A stretch of 64,000 nucleotides of DNA, taken from assembly GCF_008000895.1 (NCBI RefSeq), contig NZ_CP042823.1, positions 1,302,001 through 1,366,000 on the forward strand. The letters run 5' to 3'. The notes beneath the pieces were generated by a model. It saw only the letters and a list, made by a program, of their open reading frames with translations, made no database searches and was not told the DNA's origin. Of the stretch, positions 18,407 through 27,436 are shown one piece after another. The position numbers and the translations under genes were made by a program. The DNA is from Methylobacterium sp. WL1. Lineage in GTDB: Bacteria; Pseudomonadota; Alphaproteobacteria; Rhizobiales; Beijerinckiaceae. How positions within the stretch are numbered: position 1 is the stretch's first letter; each line of letters opens with the position of its first letter.

Positions 18407-18886
18407 TCAGATCTCCTCCCGCCCCTCCACGAAGGCGCGGAACGCCGCCAGGGTCTCGGCGCTGACGTGGTGCTCGATCCCCTCGGCATCCCGCCGGGCG
18501 GTCTCGGGGCTGACCCCGAGGGTGCACAGGAAGCGCTCGACGATGCGGTGGCGCTCGCGCGCCTGGGCGGCCAGCCGGCGGCCAGCCTCGGTGAGGAACA
18601 CGCCGCGATAGGGCCGCTGCTGGACGAAGCCGTCCTCGCACAGCCGCTTGAGCATCTTGGCGACGGTCGGCTGGGCCACGCCGAGGCGGGCGGCGATGTC
18701 GACCTGGCGCGCCTCGCCGCCGTCACCGATCAGGTCGTCGATCAGTTCGACGTAATCCTCGACGAGTTCGGAGCGCCGGGCCTCGCGGGCCTGGCGGAAG
18801 CTCTCCACGTGCCGCTCGGGATCGACCAGCGCGGTCTCGGGCAGGCCCTGGGTTTCGGAGGCACGCGGCTCGGACGGTTCCTGCAT
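18407..18886 (-). CDS. mntR: Manganese-responsive regulator MntR (DtxR family)
   Basis: This 159-residue repressor has an N-terminal winged helix ([20 protein letters not shown]) followed by the DtxR dimerisation/metal-binding domain ([20 protein letters not shown], then [17 protein letters not shown] with the His/Glu/Cys ligands). No C-terminal SH3 domain is present, as in MntR. It is divergent from mntH, and a near-perfect palindrome lies in the shared 171-bp region. MntR with Mn(II) is expected to repress mntH. Unlike Bacillus MntR, this one has an extended, disordered N-terminus of about 25 residues, as in alphaproteobacterial forms. Confidence 0.9.
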   Translation of the reverse strand: MQEPSEPRASETQGLPETALVDPERHVESFRQAREARRSELVEDYVELIDDLIGDGGEARQVDIAARLGVAQPTVAKMLKRLCEDGFVQQRPYRGVFLTEAGRRLAAQARERHRIVERFLCTLGVSPETARRDAEGIEHHVSAETLAAFRAFVEGREEI

Positions 18887-19018
18887 CGGCTCTCCCTCTC
18901 GCCGCCCCCCGGCGCCGCCCGACCCTTGTTAGCAAAATCCGCCCCGGGGAGGGGAGTCCCGCGACGCGGTTGCGGGCCTGTCTTAAATGCCCCCTTGAAA
19001 CACGCGGCCGATCCCTTG

Positions 19019-19038
19019 AATATAGCCCAAGCTATATT
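19019..19038. promoter_or_regulatory. Palindromic operator, probable MntR box
   Basis: AATATAGCCCAAGCTATATT is a perfect 8-bp inverted repeat around CCAA, 20 bp upstream of the mntH ATG, in an otherwise GC-rich setting. It covers the region where the mntH -10 element or transcription start should lie. Together with a divergent mntR this strongly suggests MntR repression of mntH. The binding itself is inferred. Confidence 0.75.
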
Positions 19039-19057
19039 TTTGAGAGAAGGGTGAGGC

Positions 19058-20440
19058 ATGGCAACGCCGGATGCGGCGACGGTCCCGGGGGGCCAGATGC
19101 CCGAGGGACGTACGCCGACGGGAACGGTACCTCCGGCACCGGCGGGCCCTGCGCTCGGCAGGATGAGCCGGCGCACGGAGCAGGCGATCCGCGACACGCT
19201 CGACGGGCGGCCGGGCGGCCGCGGCCGGTTCCTGCTGTTCGTGGGCCCCGCCGTGACGGCGTCGATCGCCTACATGGACCCCGGCAACTTCGCGACCAAC
19301 ATCCAGGCCGGCGCCCGCTACGGCTACGGCCTGCTCTGGGTGGTGCTGCTCGCCAACATCACCGCGATGCTGTTCCAGGCGCTCTCGGCCAAGCTCGGGA
19401 TCGTCACGGGCAAGAACCTCGCGGAGCATTGCCGCGACGCGACGCCGTTGCCGGTGCGGCTCGGCCTGTGGGGCATCAGCGAGGTCGCCGCCATGGCCAC
19501 CGACCTCGCCGAGTTCCTGGGCGGCGCGATCGGGCTGTCGCTGCTCACCGGCATGCCGCTGATGGCCGGCATGGCGGTCACCGCGATCGTCACCTACGCG
19601 ATCCTGCTGCTGGAGCAGGAGGGTTTTAGGCCGCTGGAGATCGCGATCGGCGTGATGGTCGGCACGATCGGCCTCTGCTACGCGGTCGAGCTCGCTATCG
19701 CCCCGGTGGACTGGGCCGACGCCGCCAAGGGTCTCGTCACCCCGCGGATCCCCGACGCGCAGGCGCTGACCATCGCGGTCGGGATCATCGGCGCCACCGT
19801 GATGCCGCACGCCCTGTTCCTGCATTCGGGCCTGACCCAGGGGAGGGGCAGCCCCCGCAACGACGCCGACCGGCGCCTGCTCGTGCGCTTCTCGAACCGC
19901 GAGGTGGTGGTGGCGCTGCTGCTGGCGGGCCTCGTCAACATGGCGATGGTGATCATGGCGGCCGCCGCCTTCCATGCCGGCCACAGCGAGGTCGCCGAGA
20001 TCGACCAGGCCTACCGCACCCTGACCCCCCTGCTCGGGCCGGCGGCCGGGGCCGCCTTCCTGGTGTCGTTGCTGGCCTCCGGGATCTCCTCCTCGGTGGT
20101 GGGCACGCTCGCCGGCCAGATGGTGATGCAGGGCTTCACCGGCTGGCACATCCCGCTCATCGTCCGCCGGCTGGTGACCATGCTGCCGGCCTTCGTCGTG
20201 GTGGCGATCGGCGTCGACCCGACCCGGGCCCTGGTGCTGTCCCAGGTGGTGCTGTCGCTCGCCCTGCCGGTGCCGATGGTGGCTCTGGTGGTGTTCACCC
20301 GCCGCCGCAGCGTGATGGGCGCCTTCGCCAACGGCCCCCTGACCCAGGCCGCCGCCATGGCCGGCGCGGCCCTGGTGCTCGGCCTCAACATGGTGCTGCT
20401 GGCCGCCGCCTTCGGGGTGCCGATCCCGGGGCTGGAGTAG
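19058..20440 (+). CDS. mntH: Nramp-family divalent metal transporter MntH
   Basis: This 460-residue inner-membrane protein has about 11 helices. It imports Mn(II), and possibly Fe(II), with protons. Diagnostic motifs are DPGNFATN in helix 1 (Asp and Asn metal ligands) and MPHALFLHSG in helix 6 (Met and His ligands). GLVNMAMVIMAAAAFHAG comes later. The ATG has AGGGTGAGG upstream. The first 45 residues are a disordered Pro/Ala-rich cytoplasmic extension. It is divergent from mntR with a palindromic operator just upstream. Confidence 0.95.
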   Translation: MATPDAATVPGGQMPEGRTPTGTVPPAPAGPALGRMSRRTEQAIRDTLDGRPGGRGRFLLFVGPAVTASIAYMDPGNFATNIQAGARYGYGLLWVVLLANITAMLFQALSAKLGIVTGKNLAEHCRDATPLPVRLGLWGISEVAAMATDLAEFLGGAIGLSLLTGMPLMAGMAVTAIVTYAILLLEQEGFRPLEIAIGVMVGTIGLCYAVELAIAPVDWADAAKGLVTPRIPDAQALTIAVGIIGATVMPHALFLHSGLTQGRGSPRNDADRRLLVRFSNREVVVALLLAGLVNMAMVIMAAAAFHAGHSEVAEIDQAYRTLTPLLGPAAGAAFLVSLLASGISSSVVGTLAGQMVMQGFTGWHIPLIVRRLVTMLPAFVVVAIGVDPTRALVLSQVVLSLALPVPMVALVVFTRRRSVMGAFANGPLTQAAAMAGAALVLGLNMVLLAAAFGVPIPGLE

Positions 20441-20501
20441 AGCCCACCGGGCCCCTTGCCCTGCCCTCAAGACTTGTCCGTCCCGTTGGAGGGGCCTGCC
20501 C

Positions 20502-20710
20502 TCAACGCCATGGGTTGAGCAGCGTCACGCCGGTCGCGGCGAAATCGGCGCTGTTGCGGGTGACGATCGTCAGGTCGTGAGCGAGGCCCGGTCGCCGCGA
20601 TCCGAGCATCGTGCTCGCGCCTGCGATCGGGGACGTGAAGTTGGGCGCAGCGCGATCGCGGTATCGATCGGCAGGATGGGGCCGGCGAAGGCCGGCATGC
20701 GCATGCCGGA
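20502..20710 (-). pseudogene. VapC-type PIN-domain toxin, C-terminal remnant
   Basis: On the minus strand, three reading-frame pieces chain into the C-terminal third of a VapC ribonuclease. They are ILPIDTAIAL, then EHDARIAATG, then LAHDLTIVTRNSADFAATGV and LLNPWR to the stop at 20504. The VTRN-ADF motif includes the conserved acidic position of PIN domains. Two shifts separate the pieces, and I find no upstream N-terminal half or VapB partner. It is debris of a toxin-antitoxin locus. The rest of the 20441-20821 gap holds nothing else I can identify. Confidence 0.6.
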
Positions 20711-20821
20711 CCTCGCATGTCGGTCCAGACAGTCATTGGAGGCCCGGCAAGCGCCGTCAATCGGCTGCCGGGCCCTCGGACTCCGCCCGTGTTCGGGGTC
20801 GATGCCCCCGGGCGCCCCCGG

Positions 20822-22516
20822 TCAGCTCGCCCGGACCACCACCTCCACGAGGTTGGCGCCCCCTGACCGGATCCCGGCCTCGATCGCCGGGGCGATGTCG
20901 GCGGCCCGGGTCACCCGCCGCGACGGCACCCCCATGGAGGTGGCCAGCGCCAGGTAGTCGACGCGCGGGTCGGTGAGATCCATGGCGATGAAGCGGTTGG
21001 CGCGCACCGAGGCGTAGTGCGCCTGCCCCTTCATGAAGTTTTTCAGGATGTTGTACTCGGCGTTGTTGATCACCACGAAGGTGACCGGCAGCTTTTCGTG
21101 CGCGGCCGTCCAGAGTGCCTGGGGCGAGTACATGGCCGCCCCGTCGCCCACGACGCAGACCACGGGGGCGCGGTCGATGCCGAGGGAAAAACCGACCGCG
21201 GCCGGCATGCCCCAGCCGAGCACGCCGCCGCGCATCGCGGCGTATTGGTGGACGGAGTTGCTGTTCAGGAACGTGCGCAGGTGGGTCAGGGTCGCGGGCG
21301 CCTCGTCGATGATCGTGGTCTGCGCCCCCACGGCCCGGGCCACCTCGCGGGCGGCGACCAGGGGGGCGATCACCGGATCGTCGAAGGCGGCGTCCGCCGA
21401 GGCGGCGAGTTGCGCCCGGCGCTCGGCCCGGGCCGTCGTCGCCGCCGCGCGCAACTCCGCGAAGGCGCCGGTCCGGTCGGCCACGCGCGGCGCCAGCAGC
21501 GGCAGCAGCGCGTTCAGGGAGGCCTGGATGTCGCCCACCGTGGACAGGCTGGTGGCGTAGGTGCGCCCGAGGTCGCGGACATCCGCGGAGAGCTGGAACA
21601 CCTGCGTCCCCGGCGGCACCGCCGAGACCTCCGAGTACAGGATGGTGATCAGCGACTTGCCGCCGAGCGCGAAGACCGCGTCATAGCGCCCGAGGAGCTC
21701 GGCGATGGCGTCGGCCCGGGTCGGCAGGTTGCCGGCCCAGAGCGGGTGGGCGGTGGGGAACGGGATGTGGGCCGGCCAGGACGAGCCGTAGACCGGCGCG
21801 GCCAGCAGGTCGGCGAGCGCCACCATCTGGGCGGAGGCGTCCGAGGCGTCGATCTCGTCGCCGGCGATCAGCGCCAGGCGGCCGGGCGCGATGGCGGCAA
21901 GTTTCTCGGCCAGGCGATCGAGGGAGCCCGCCACCGCCCGCTGGTCGATGGTCGAGGTCTCGCCCGCCGGGGTCGTGGTCATCGCCTCCATGACGTCCAT
22001 CGGCAGGGACAGGAAGACCGGACCGGACGGGGCGGCGCCGCAATCGTGGAAGGCCCGGCGCAGGAGCACGGGGATCTGGTCCGGGCTCGTGACCTCGCGC
22101 GCCCACTTCACCACCGGGTCGGCGATGGCGACGAGGTCGCCCATCAGCAGCGGGTCGGACAGGGCGTGGCGCAGGTCCTGCTGCCCGGCCGTCACCACGA
22201 GCGGCGTGCCGCTGACCTGGGCGTTCCACAGCGCACCCATGCCGTGGCCGAGGCCGCCGGCGGTGTGCAGGTTGAGGAAGGCGGGCCGGCGCGCGCCCTG
22301 CGCGTAGCCGTCGGCCATCGCCACCGCGGTCGCCTCCTGCAGGGCCAGGATATAGCCGATGTCCTGCGCCTCGGTGAGCGCGTCGATCAGCGGCAATTCG
22401 GTGGTGCCGGGATTGCCGAAGATGTAGCGCACGCCCTCCGAGCGCAGCACATCCAGCAGCAGGTCGGCGCCCCTCCGGCTCCCGGCGGCGTCCACGGTCT
22501 CGATCGGCATGCGCAA
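20822..22516 (-). CDS. Thiamine diphosphate-dependent enzyme, benzoylformate decarboxylase-like
   Basis: This 564-residue protein has the three-domain layout of acetolactate synthase / benzoylformate decarboxylase enzymes. The N-terminal Pyr domain has the conserved Glu in LALQEATAVAMADGYA. The PP domain's ThDP motif is GDGAAMYSPQALWTAAHEKL with VVINN at its end. A central nucleotide-fold domain lies near residues 190-320. The GNPGTTELPLIDAL opening resembles MdlC-type decarboxylases. The likely reaction is decarboxylation of a 2-oxo acid, substrate unknown. It is followed downstream by a VapC remnant and preceded by an FAD oxidoreductase on the same strand, 140 bp away. Confidence 0.85.
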   Translation of the reverse strand: MRMPIETVDAAGSRRGADLLLDVLRSEGVRYIFGNPGTTELPLIDALTEAQDIGYILALQEATAVAMADGYAQGARRPAFLNLHTAGGLGHGMGALWNAQVSGTPLVVTAGQQDLRHALSDPLLMGDLVAIADPVVKWAREVTSPDQIPVLLRRAFHDCGAAPSGPVFLSLPMDVMEAMTTTPAGETSTIDQRAVAGSLDRLAEKLAAIAPGRLALIAGDEIDASDASAQMVALADLLAAPVYGSSWPAHIPFPTAHPLWAGNLPTRADAIAELLGRYDAVFALGGKSLITILYSEVSAVPPGTQVFQLSADVRDLGRTYATSLSTVGDIQASLNALLPLLAPRVADRTGAFAELRAAATTARAERRAQLAASADAAFDDPVIAPLVAAREVARAVGAQTTIIDEAPATLTHLRTFLNSNSVHQYAAMRGGVLGWGMPAAVGFSLGIDRAPVVCVVGDGAAMYSPQALWTAAHEKLPVTFVVINNAEYNILKNFMKGQAHYASVRANRFIAMDLTDPRVDYLALATSMGVPSRRVTRAADIAPAIEAGIRSGGANLVEVVVRAS

Positions 22517-22656
22517 ACCTCCTCCGCCCCCCGGCGGAATCAGCGCGACGCTACCCCATGGCCGCGCCGCGACGAAGACCTGCGGCGCGGGATCTGGTTT
22601 CCAAAGGGCGAGCCCTTCGGCGGGTTGTCAGAGTGGTGCCCCGACGACGCCGAACG

Positions 22657-23859
22657 TTACAGCCCCATCGGCAGCAACCCGGGTGCCAAGGCCGCGGCGG
22701 CCCGCGGCCCATCCTTGACCAGGCGAATCGCCGTGCGGGCGACGCGGTTGCGCAGGCGCCGGGCCCGCCAGAGCGCGCCCGTCTCCACGGCGAGGCCGCG
22801 GGCGTAGACGCTGGCGCGCAGGCTGCGGGCGTCGCAGGCCTGCTTGACCGGGTCGGCGTAGAAGCCGGCGATCTTGTCCCGGCCCATGCCGGGGGTGGCG
22901 AGCCAGGCCGGCACGTGGACCCGCGCGAGCTGGTCGGCATCGGTCAGCAGCTTGCCGATCCCGGTACCCGGGATCGGGCAGGCGGTCTGGAAGGCGTCGC
23001 CGATCAGCACCAGCCCGTCGCGCTCCACCCCGTCGGCCCGGGCGAGGTCGATCGGCCGGACTTCGAGGGGGCCGGACACCGACAGGTCCGGGCAGTGCCG
23101 CGCGAGGCGGGGCATCATCGCCCGCAGGACCGCCTCCGGGTCCCGGCGCAGGGCCGCGACCCACGGCTCGCCGGGATCGCGGTAGCAGAACAGGTTGGCC
23201 CGCATCACGTCCCCGATCGGGAACAGGGTCAGGTAGGCGTCGCGGCCGCCGAACCCCTCGGAGAAGTAGGTCATGGCCGGGAACGGGAAGGCGGCCCGGG
23301 GCGCCGCCATGTCGAAGCCGACCGCCAGCGAGTGACGCGGGCTCAGCGCCCGCTTGGTGATGCCGGCCTTGGCCAGCAGCGCCTGCCCGAGCCCGGTGGC
23401 GAGCACGACCAGGCGCGCCTCGATCCGGCGGCCGTCGCTCAGGGAGAGCATCTGGCGATCCGGCCCGAGGTCGAAATCGGCGACCCGGCCGGGGGTCAGC
23501 AGCCCCTCCGGCAGGGCGGCCCGGGCGGCCCCGACCAGCACCGGATAATGCGCGCCCCATTCGCGGGAGGCCTCCCGGTAGGCGAGGCGGCCGTAGCGCA
23601 CCACCGCGACCTCCTCGGTCGCCGTCGTGCAGGCGGCGAGCGCCCGGCCGAAGCCGAGGCCCTCGAACAGCGCCATCTGGTCGGCCCCGAATTTCTCCGC
23701 CCGGAAGTCGCGGCGTGCCTCACCGCGCTCGGCCTGGGCGTCGATCAGCGTGACCCGGGTCCCGGCGCGGGCGAGCGCCCCGGCGAGGCAACTCCCGGCC
23801 AGCCCGGCCCCCACCACGGCCACGTCGCAGGTTTCCACCGCGCTGCCCATTGCTGTCAT
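22657..23859 (-). CDS. FAD-dependent oxidoreductase / monooxygenase-like protein
   Basis: This 400-residue flavoprotein has the N-terminal dinucleotide fold VAVVGAGLAGSCLAGALARA with the distal acidic residue in TLIDAQ. The second FAD motif, GLVLIGDAFQTACPIPGTGI (GD motif), lies near residue 285. This layout is that of p-hydroxybenzoate hydroxylase-like monooxygenases and geranylgeranyl-reductase-like enzymes. The substrate domain (about 170-270) is not diagnostic. No membrane segments are present. It lies upstream of the ThDP enzyme on the same strand, but the gap of 140 bp leaves co-transcription uncertain. Confidence 0.8.
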   Translation of the reverse strand: MTAMGSAVETCDVAVVGAGLAGSCLAGALARAGTRVTLIDAQAERGEARRDFRAEKFGADQMALFEGLGFGRALAACTTATEEVAVVRYGRLAYREASREWGAHYPVLVGAARAALPEGLLTPGRVADFDLGPDRQMLSLSDGRRIEARLVVLATGLGQALLAKAGITKRALSPRHSLAVGFDMAAPRAAFPFPAMTYFSEGFGGRDAYLTLFPIGDVMRANLFCYRDPGEPWVAALRRDPEAVLRAMMPRLARHCPDLSVSGPLEVRPIDLARADGVERDGLVLIGDAFQTACPIPGTGIGKLLTDADQLARVHVPAWLATPGMGRDKIAGFYADPVKQACDARSLRASVYARGLAVETGALWRARRLRNRVARTAIRLVKDGPRAAAALAPGLLPMGL

Positions 23860-24103
23860 CTGAAAGTCGTCCTGCGGCCGCGCCAGAACCTGAACGCGCG
23901 AAAACGCATGAATGATAGCGATCGGGAACCCTGTAAAGCACGTACGTAATTTTTCGCGACCCCGGAAACATACGTTTACGCTGCCGCGCAGGCTCCGGCG
24001 GCATGCTCATCTTCTGATTGAACTGCTGCATCTTAGCGGATCTACCGCCCGGCCCGGATCTTCCTCGGCTCGATAGCGGCGCCCGCTCCGGTTGGGTTTT
24101 GAC

Positions 24104-24131
24104 TTGCTGAGCGTTCCTTGCTGAGCGTTCC
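24104..24131. repeat. Tandem 14-bp duplication
   Basis: TTGCTGAGCGTTCC occurs twice head to tail just downstream of the lysozyme-inhibitor stop. No role is apparent. Confidence 0.7.
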
Positions 24132-24141
24132 TTGCCGGGCG

Positions 24142-24486
24142 CTACTTGCCGGAGCGGACTTCCGTGCAGGTGAGAGGGGGCTTGCCCGCCTCCGTCCAGG
24201 TGACGGTGCGCCCCTTGCCGCGCAGCTCATGGCTCGCGTCTCCGTACTGGATCCCATCCGCGTGCGGCTCGACCGGCAAGGTGACCGACGGGCCGGCGGG
24301 CGGGTGAACGACGGCCGGCGCGTTCAGGTCGGCGGTGTCGAACTCGACCGTGAGCGTCCGCCCCGCGGGACACGCGAACGCGACCCTGCTCATCGCGGAC
24401 GATGCGGCGTGCGCCTGTTCCACCGCACCCGGAAATCCCATGGCGAGAAGGAGGGCGATGCCGCCCCGGGAGAGCAAACGGTTCAC
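24142..24486 (-). CDS. C-type lysozyme inhibitor, MliC family
   Basis: This 114-residue exported protein has a signal peptide (LLSRGGIALLLAMGFPGAVE, cleaved after AHA near residue 27). A compact MliC/PliC beta barrel follows: FACPAGRTLTVEFDTADLNA, then HELRGKGRTVTW and a terminal PPLTCTEV. The two Cys should form the family disulfide. The Ser/Lys-containing GKGRTVTWTEAG loop normally enters the lysozyme active site. It lacks a lipobox, so it is probably periplasmic rather than a lipoprotein. The GTG start is chosen because AGGAGG lies 4 bp upstream. It would protect peptidoglycan from host or competitor lysozyme. Confidence 0.8.
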   Translation of the reverse strand: MNRLLSRGGIALLLAMGFPGAVEQAHAASSAMSRVAFACPAGRTLTVEFDTADLNAPAVVHPPAGPSVTLPVEPHADGIQYGDASHELRGKGRTVTWTEAGKPPLTCTEVRSGK

Positions 24487-24620
24487 GGTACCTCCTGCTG
24501 TGCTGATCCCGGCACCGCTCCGATGTGCGGGACATCGGAGAATCGGCCTTCGAAGACCGGGCGCGCAACCTACCGCGATTTCGCCGATCACATCAGGATC
24601 GATGGACTCGGGACGACGCT

Positions 24621-25505
24621 TCAGCCCCGCAGCTGCGCCACGAAGGCGCGCATGAACGGCGGCAGGCCGTCGAGGTCGCGCAGGCACAGGGTCAGGTCGC
24701 GGCGGGCCCACGGATCGGAGAGCGGCACCACCGCGATGGCGAGGCCCTGGGCCGCCCGGGCGGCGGCGCTCTCGGGGAGCACCGCGAGCCCGACCCGGGC
24801 CTGGACCAGGCGGCAGACGGCATCGAAGCCGCGCAACTGCACCCGCAGACGCATCGGCCGCCCCTCCCGCACTGCCTGGGCGACCAGGAACCGGCTGATG
24901 GCGCTGCGCCGGTCGAGGCCGACCAGGTCGTGGCCGAGCACCTCCACGAAGGGGATGTCGGCCCGCGCCGCCAGGGGATGGTCCCGGGCCGCCACCAGCA
25001 CGAACCGGTCCTCCCGGAACGGGAAGGTCTGGAGCGAGCCGGTATCGACCGTGCCGGACAGGATGCCGAGATCGGCCGCGCCCTCGGCCACCAGCCCGAC
25101 GATCTCCTCGGAGGTGCGCTCGTCGATCTCGACGCCGATCCCGGGATGGCCGGCCAGGAAGGCCGAGAGCGCGTCGGGCAGGAACTCGGTCAGCGCGTTG
25201 GTGTTGGCGAGCACCCGGATCTGCCCGGCCGCGCCGCCGGAGAACACCGCCATCTCCTCGCGCAGGCGCTCGACGCCGGCCAGGATCTCCCTTGCATGGG
25301 CCAGGAGCGTGCGCCCCGCCGGGGTCGGGCTGACGCCCTGCCGTCCTCGGGTGAGGAGCGCGGCGCCCAGCGAATCCTCCATGATCCGGATCCGCGTCGA
25401 GGCGGCCGCCAGGGCGAGGTTCGCCCGCGCCGCCCCGTGGGTGATCGAGCCGGCCTCGACCACGTGCCGGAACAAGCCGAGGTCGGTGAGATCGAACCGC
25501 ATCAT
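24621..25505 (-). CDS. LysR-family transcriptional regulator
   Basis: This 294-residue protein has an N-terminal winged helix (LFRHVVEAGSITHGAARANL, with ALAAASTRIRIMEDSLGAAL as the recognition region) and a LysR substrate-binding domain from about residue 90 (GQIRVLANTNALTEFLPDAL). The sequence ITHGAARANLALAAAS is typical of a LysR subgroup often linked to transport or catabolic genes. No obvious target is divergent; the next plus-strand gene is 570 bp away. The inducer is unknown. Confidence 0.88.
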   Translation of the reverse strand: MMRFDLTDLGLFRHVVEAGSITHGAARANLALAAASTRIRIMEDSLGAALLTRGRQGVSPTPAGRTLLAHAREILAGVERLREEMAVFSGGAAGQIRVLANTNALTEFLPDALSAFLAGHPGIGVEIDERTSEEIVGLVAEGAADLGILSGTVDTGSLQTFPFREDRFVLVAARDHPLAARADIPFVEVLGHDLVGLDRRSAISRFLVAQAVREGRPMRLRVQLRGFDAVCRLVQARVGLAVLPESAAARAAQGLAIAVVPLSDPWARRDLTLCLRDLDGLPPFMRAFVAQLRG

Positions 25506-26075
25506 CGCCGAAGGCCCCTCTCAGCAGCGGCACCACCGGGCGCCTTGGTCCCGCAGCGACGGCGCGGGACGGTAGCGTCGCCCGGCACGCGTGTCAGCGA
25601 CCGCCGGAGGCCGCGTCGCCCGAAGCCGCGTCGGCAACCGGAGCGGCGCAACGGGGGATCGGACACCGCAGAATCAACACAGGCACCGGATCGACATTTT
25701 CGTCGGTCGATATCATTTGTAATCGCACTACTCATTCTGAAATATTATGTTCTCGATCCATAAAAGACTGCGTCAATCCAACCTCAATCTGATATTTACT
25801 GACGCATATCAAGTTATAATCCAAGAGCACGAGGGCGAAATCATTTACCCCCCTTTAACGTGCACTATTCCAAATGTATCGCATCACCGCCGAGACTTCC
25901 CCGATCGCGGACGGCACCGTCACCCGCGATCGTCACCGGATCGGATCATGACCGCTTCCAGCCCTCCGGATCCGACGTCGGAGACCCGCGGCTCCCGGCG
26001 CCCGCGGGCTGCCGTGATCGCGGCGCCGACGCCCCGCCCATCCTGCATCCGGACCGCCGAGCGAGGCGAGACGCC
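25506..26075. other. Long divergent intergenic region with an AT-rich island
   Basis: No gene is visible in these 570 bp. Positions about 25690-25880 are markedly AT-rich (runs such as CTGAAATATTATG, TGATATTTACTG and CAAGTTATAATCC). A TGCGTCA/TGACGCA inverted pair sits at 25769-25806. The island probably contains the promoters of the LysR and HD-GYP genes. It could also be a remnant of foreign DNA. Confidence 0.5.
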
Positions 26076-27257
26076 ATGATGGACGCGCTCCTGGTTGACG
26101 ACAGCGCAACCATGCGCCTGCGCCTGCGCCAGATGCTGGAGGCCAAGCCCGACGTCAGCGTGACCGACTACGCCGACCCGGCCGCCGCCCTCTTGGAGGC
26201 GCAGATGCGCGCCTTCGACATCGTGCTGGTCGACTACCACATGCCGGCCATGGACGGGATCGCGTTCATCCAGCGCATGCGCACCATCCCGCACTACGCG
26301 CAGGTGCCGATCGCGATGGTGACCAGCGACATCTCCGACGCGGTGCGGCTCGCCGCGCTCGAGGCCGGGGCGACCGACTTCCTCGACAAGTCCATGCGCG
26401 GCGTCGAGCAGACCGTGCGGCTGCGCAACCTGATCCGCCTCGCCAAGGCGGTGCGGCGGCTGGCCGAGCAGGCCGCCTGGCTCGACGGCGAGGTCGAGGC
26501 CGCCCTGCGGCACATGCGCGAGCGCGAGGAGGAGATCATCTTCCGCCTGTCGCTGGCCGTGGAGTATCGCGACAACGACACCGGCGACCACACCTGGCGG
26601 GTCGCCCGCTACAGCCAGATCGTGGCCGAGGCGCTCGGCCTGCCGGCGGAGGCCTGCCGCAACCTGTACCTCGCCGCGCCGCTGCACGATGTCGGCAAGG
26701 TCGCCATCCCGGACGGCATCCTGCTGAAGCCCGGCCGGCTCGATCCGGACGAGTTCGCCCTGATCAAGACGCACGCGACCATCGGCCAGCGCATCCTGGG
26801 CGGCAGTTCCTCCGAGCTGATCCGGCTGGCCGCCGAGATCGCCGAGGCGCATCACGAGAAGTGGGACGGCAGCGGCTACCCGAAGGGGCTCGCGGGCGAC
26901 GCGATCCCCCTGGCGGCCCGGATCGTCGCCGTGGCGGACGTGTTCGACGCCCTGACCACGCAGCGCCCCTACAAGGAGGCGATGCCGTTCGAGGCGGCGC
27001 TGGCCTGCATCCGGGCCGACAGCGGCCGCCATTTCGACCCGGCCTGCGTAAAGGCGTTCTGCGCGCGCTGGCCGGACGTCCTCGTGGCCGGCGGTCAGGA
27101 GCGGGCCACCGGCCGGCGGGACGCCCACGCCGTCACCGAGCCCTGGGCCCGGGTGCCGACCCTGCTCCGCGAGATCGCGGCCGAGACGCCCGTCCTGGCG
27201 GGCCGGCTCGTCGACAGCCCCGACGCCGACGAGCCCGCCTACAGGCGCCACGGATGA
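26076..27257 (+). CDS. Response regulator with HD-GYP phosphodiesterase domain
   Basis: This 393-residue protein has an N-terminal receiver (acidic DD at 8-9, phospho-acceptor D53 in LVDYHMPAMDG, Lys in DFLDKS). A linker helix (about 125-155) leads to an HD-GYP domain. Seen directly: H171-D/T...H region (GDHTWRVARYS), HD at 204-205 (LHDVGKVAIPDG), HHEKWDGSGYPKGLAG (the GYP motif) and VADVFDALT. These are the full set of metal ligands, so it should hydrolyse cyclic di-GMP to GMP when phosphorylated. No kinase is adjacent. I chose the ATG at 26076 (ATGATG), which starts directly at the receiver. Confidence 0.93.
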   Translation: MMDALLVDDSATMRLRLRQMLEAKPDVSVTDYADPAAALLEAQMRAFDIVLVDYHMPAMDGIAFIQRMRTIPHYAQVPIAMVTSDISDAVRLAALEAGATDFLDKSMRGVEQTVRLRNLIRLAKAVRRLAEQAAWLDGEVEAALRHMREREEEIIFRLSLAVEYRDNDTGDHTWRVARYSQIVAEALGLPAEACRNLYLAAPLHDVGKVAIPDGILLKPGRLDPDEFALIKTHATIGQRILGGSSSELIRLAAEIAEAHHEKWDGSGYPKGLAGDAIPLAARIVAVADVFDALTTQRPYKEAMPFEAALACIRADSGRHFDPACVKAFCARWPDVLVAGGQERATGRRDAHAVTEPWARVPTLLREIAAETPVLAGRLVDSPDADEPAYRRHG

Positions 27258-27436
27258 GGCCGCATACGTCCTGATCCCCGGAAATCCTGGCTTCGAACGG
27301 GCGAGACCTTTCGCGGGACCAAGGCAGAGCCCTGGTGCGCAGAGCCCTGGTGCATCGGGCCCACCGGGCGCGACACCGCCGGCACCGCGGACCGAGCCGG
27401 GGTGACGCGGCGCAAAGCTGCGCCTAACCTGCCCCC

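Noticed and set aside
22558-23949. Plus-strand frame opposite the FAD oxidoreductase
   Set aside because: Antisense shadow with low-complexity Gly/Arg/Pro sequence and no motifs.
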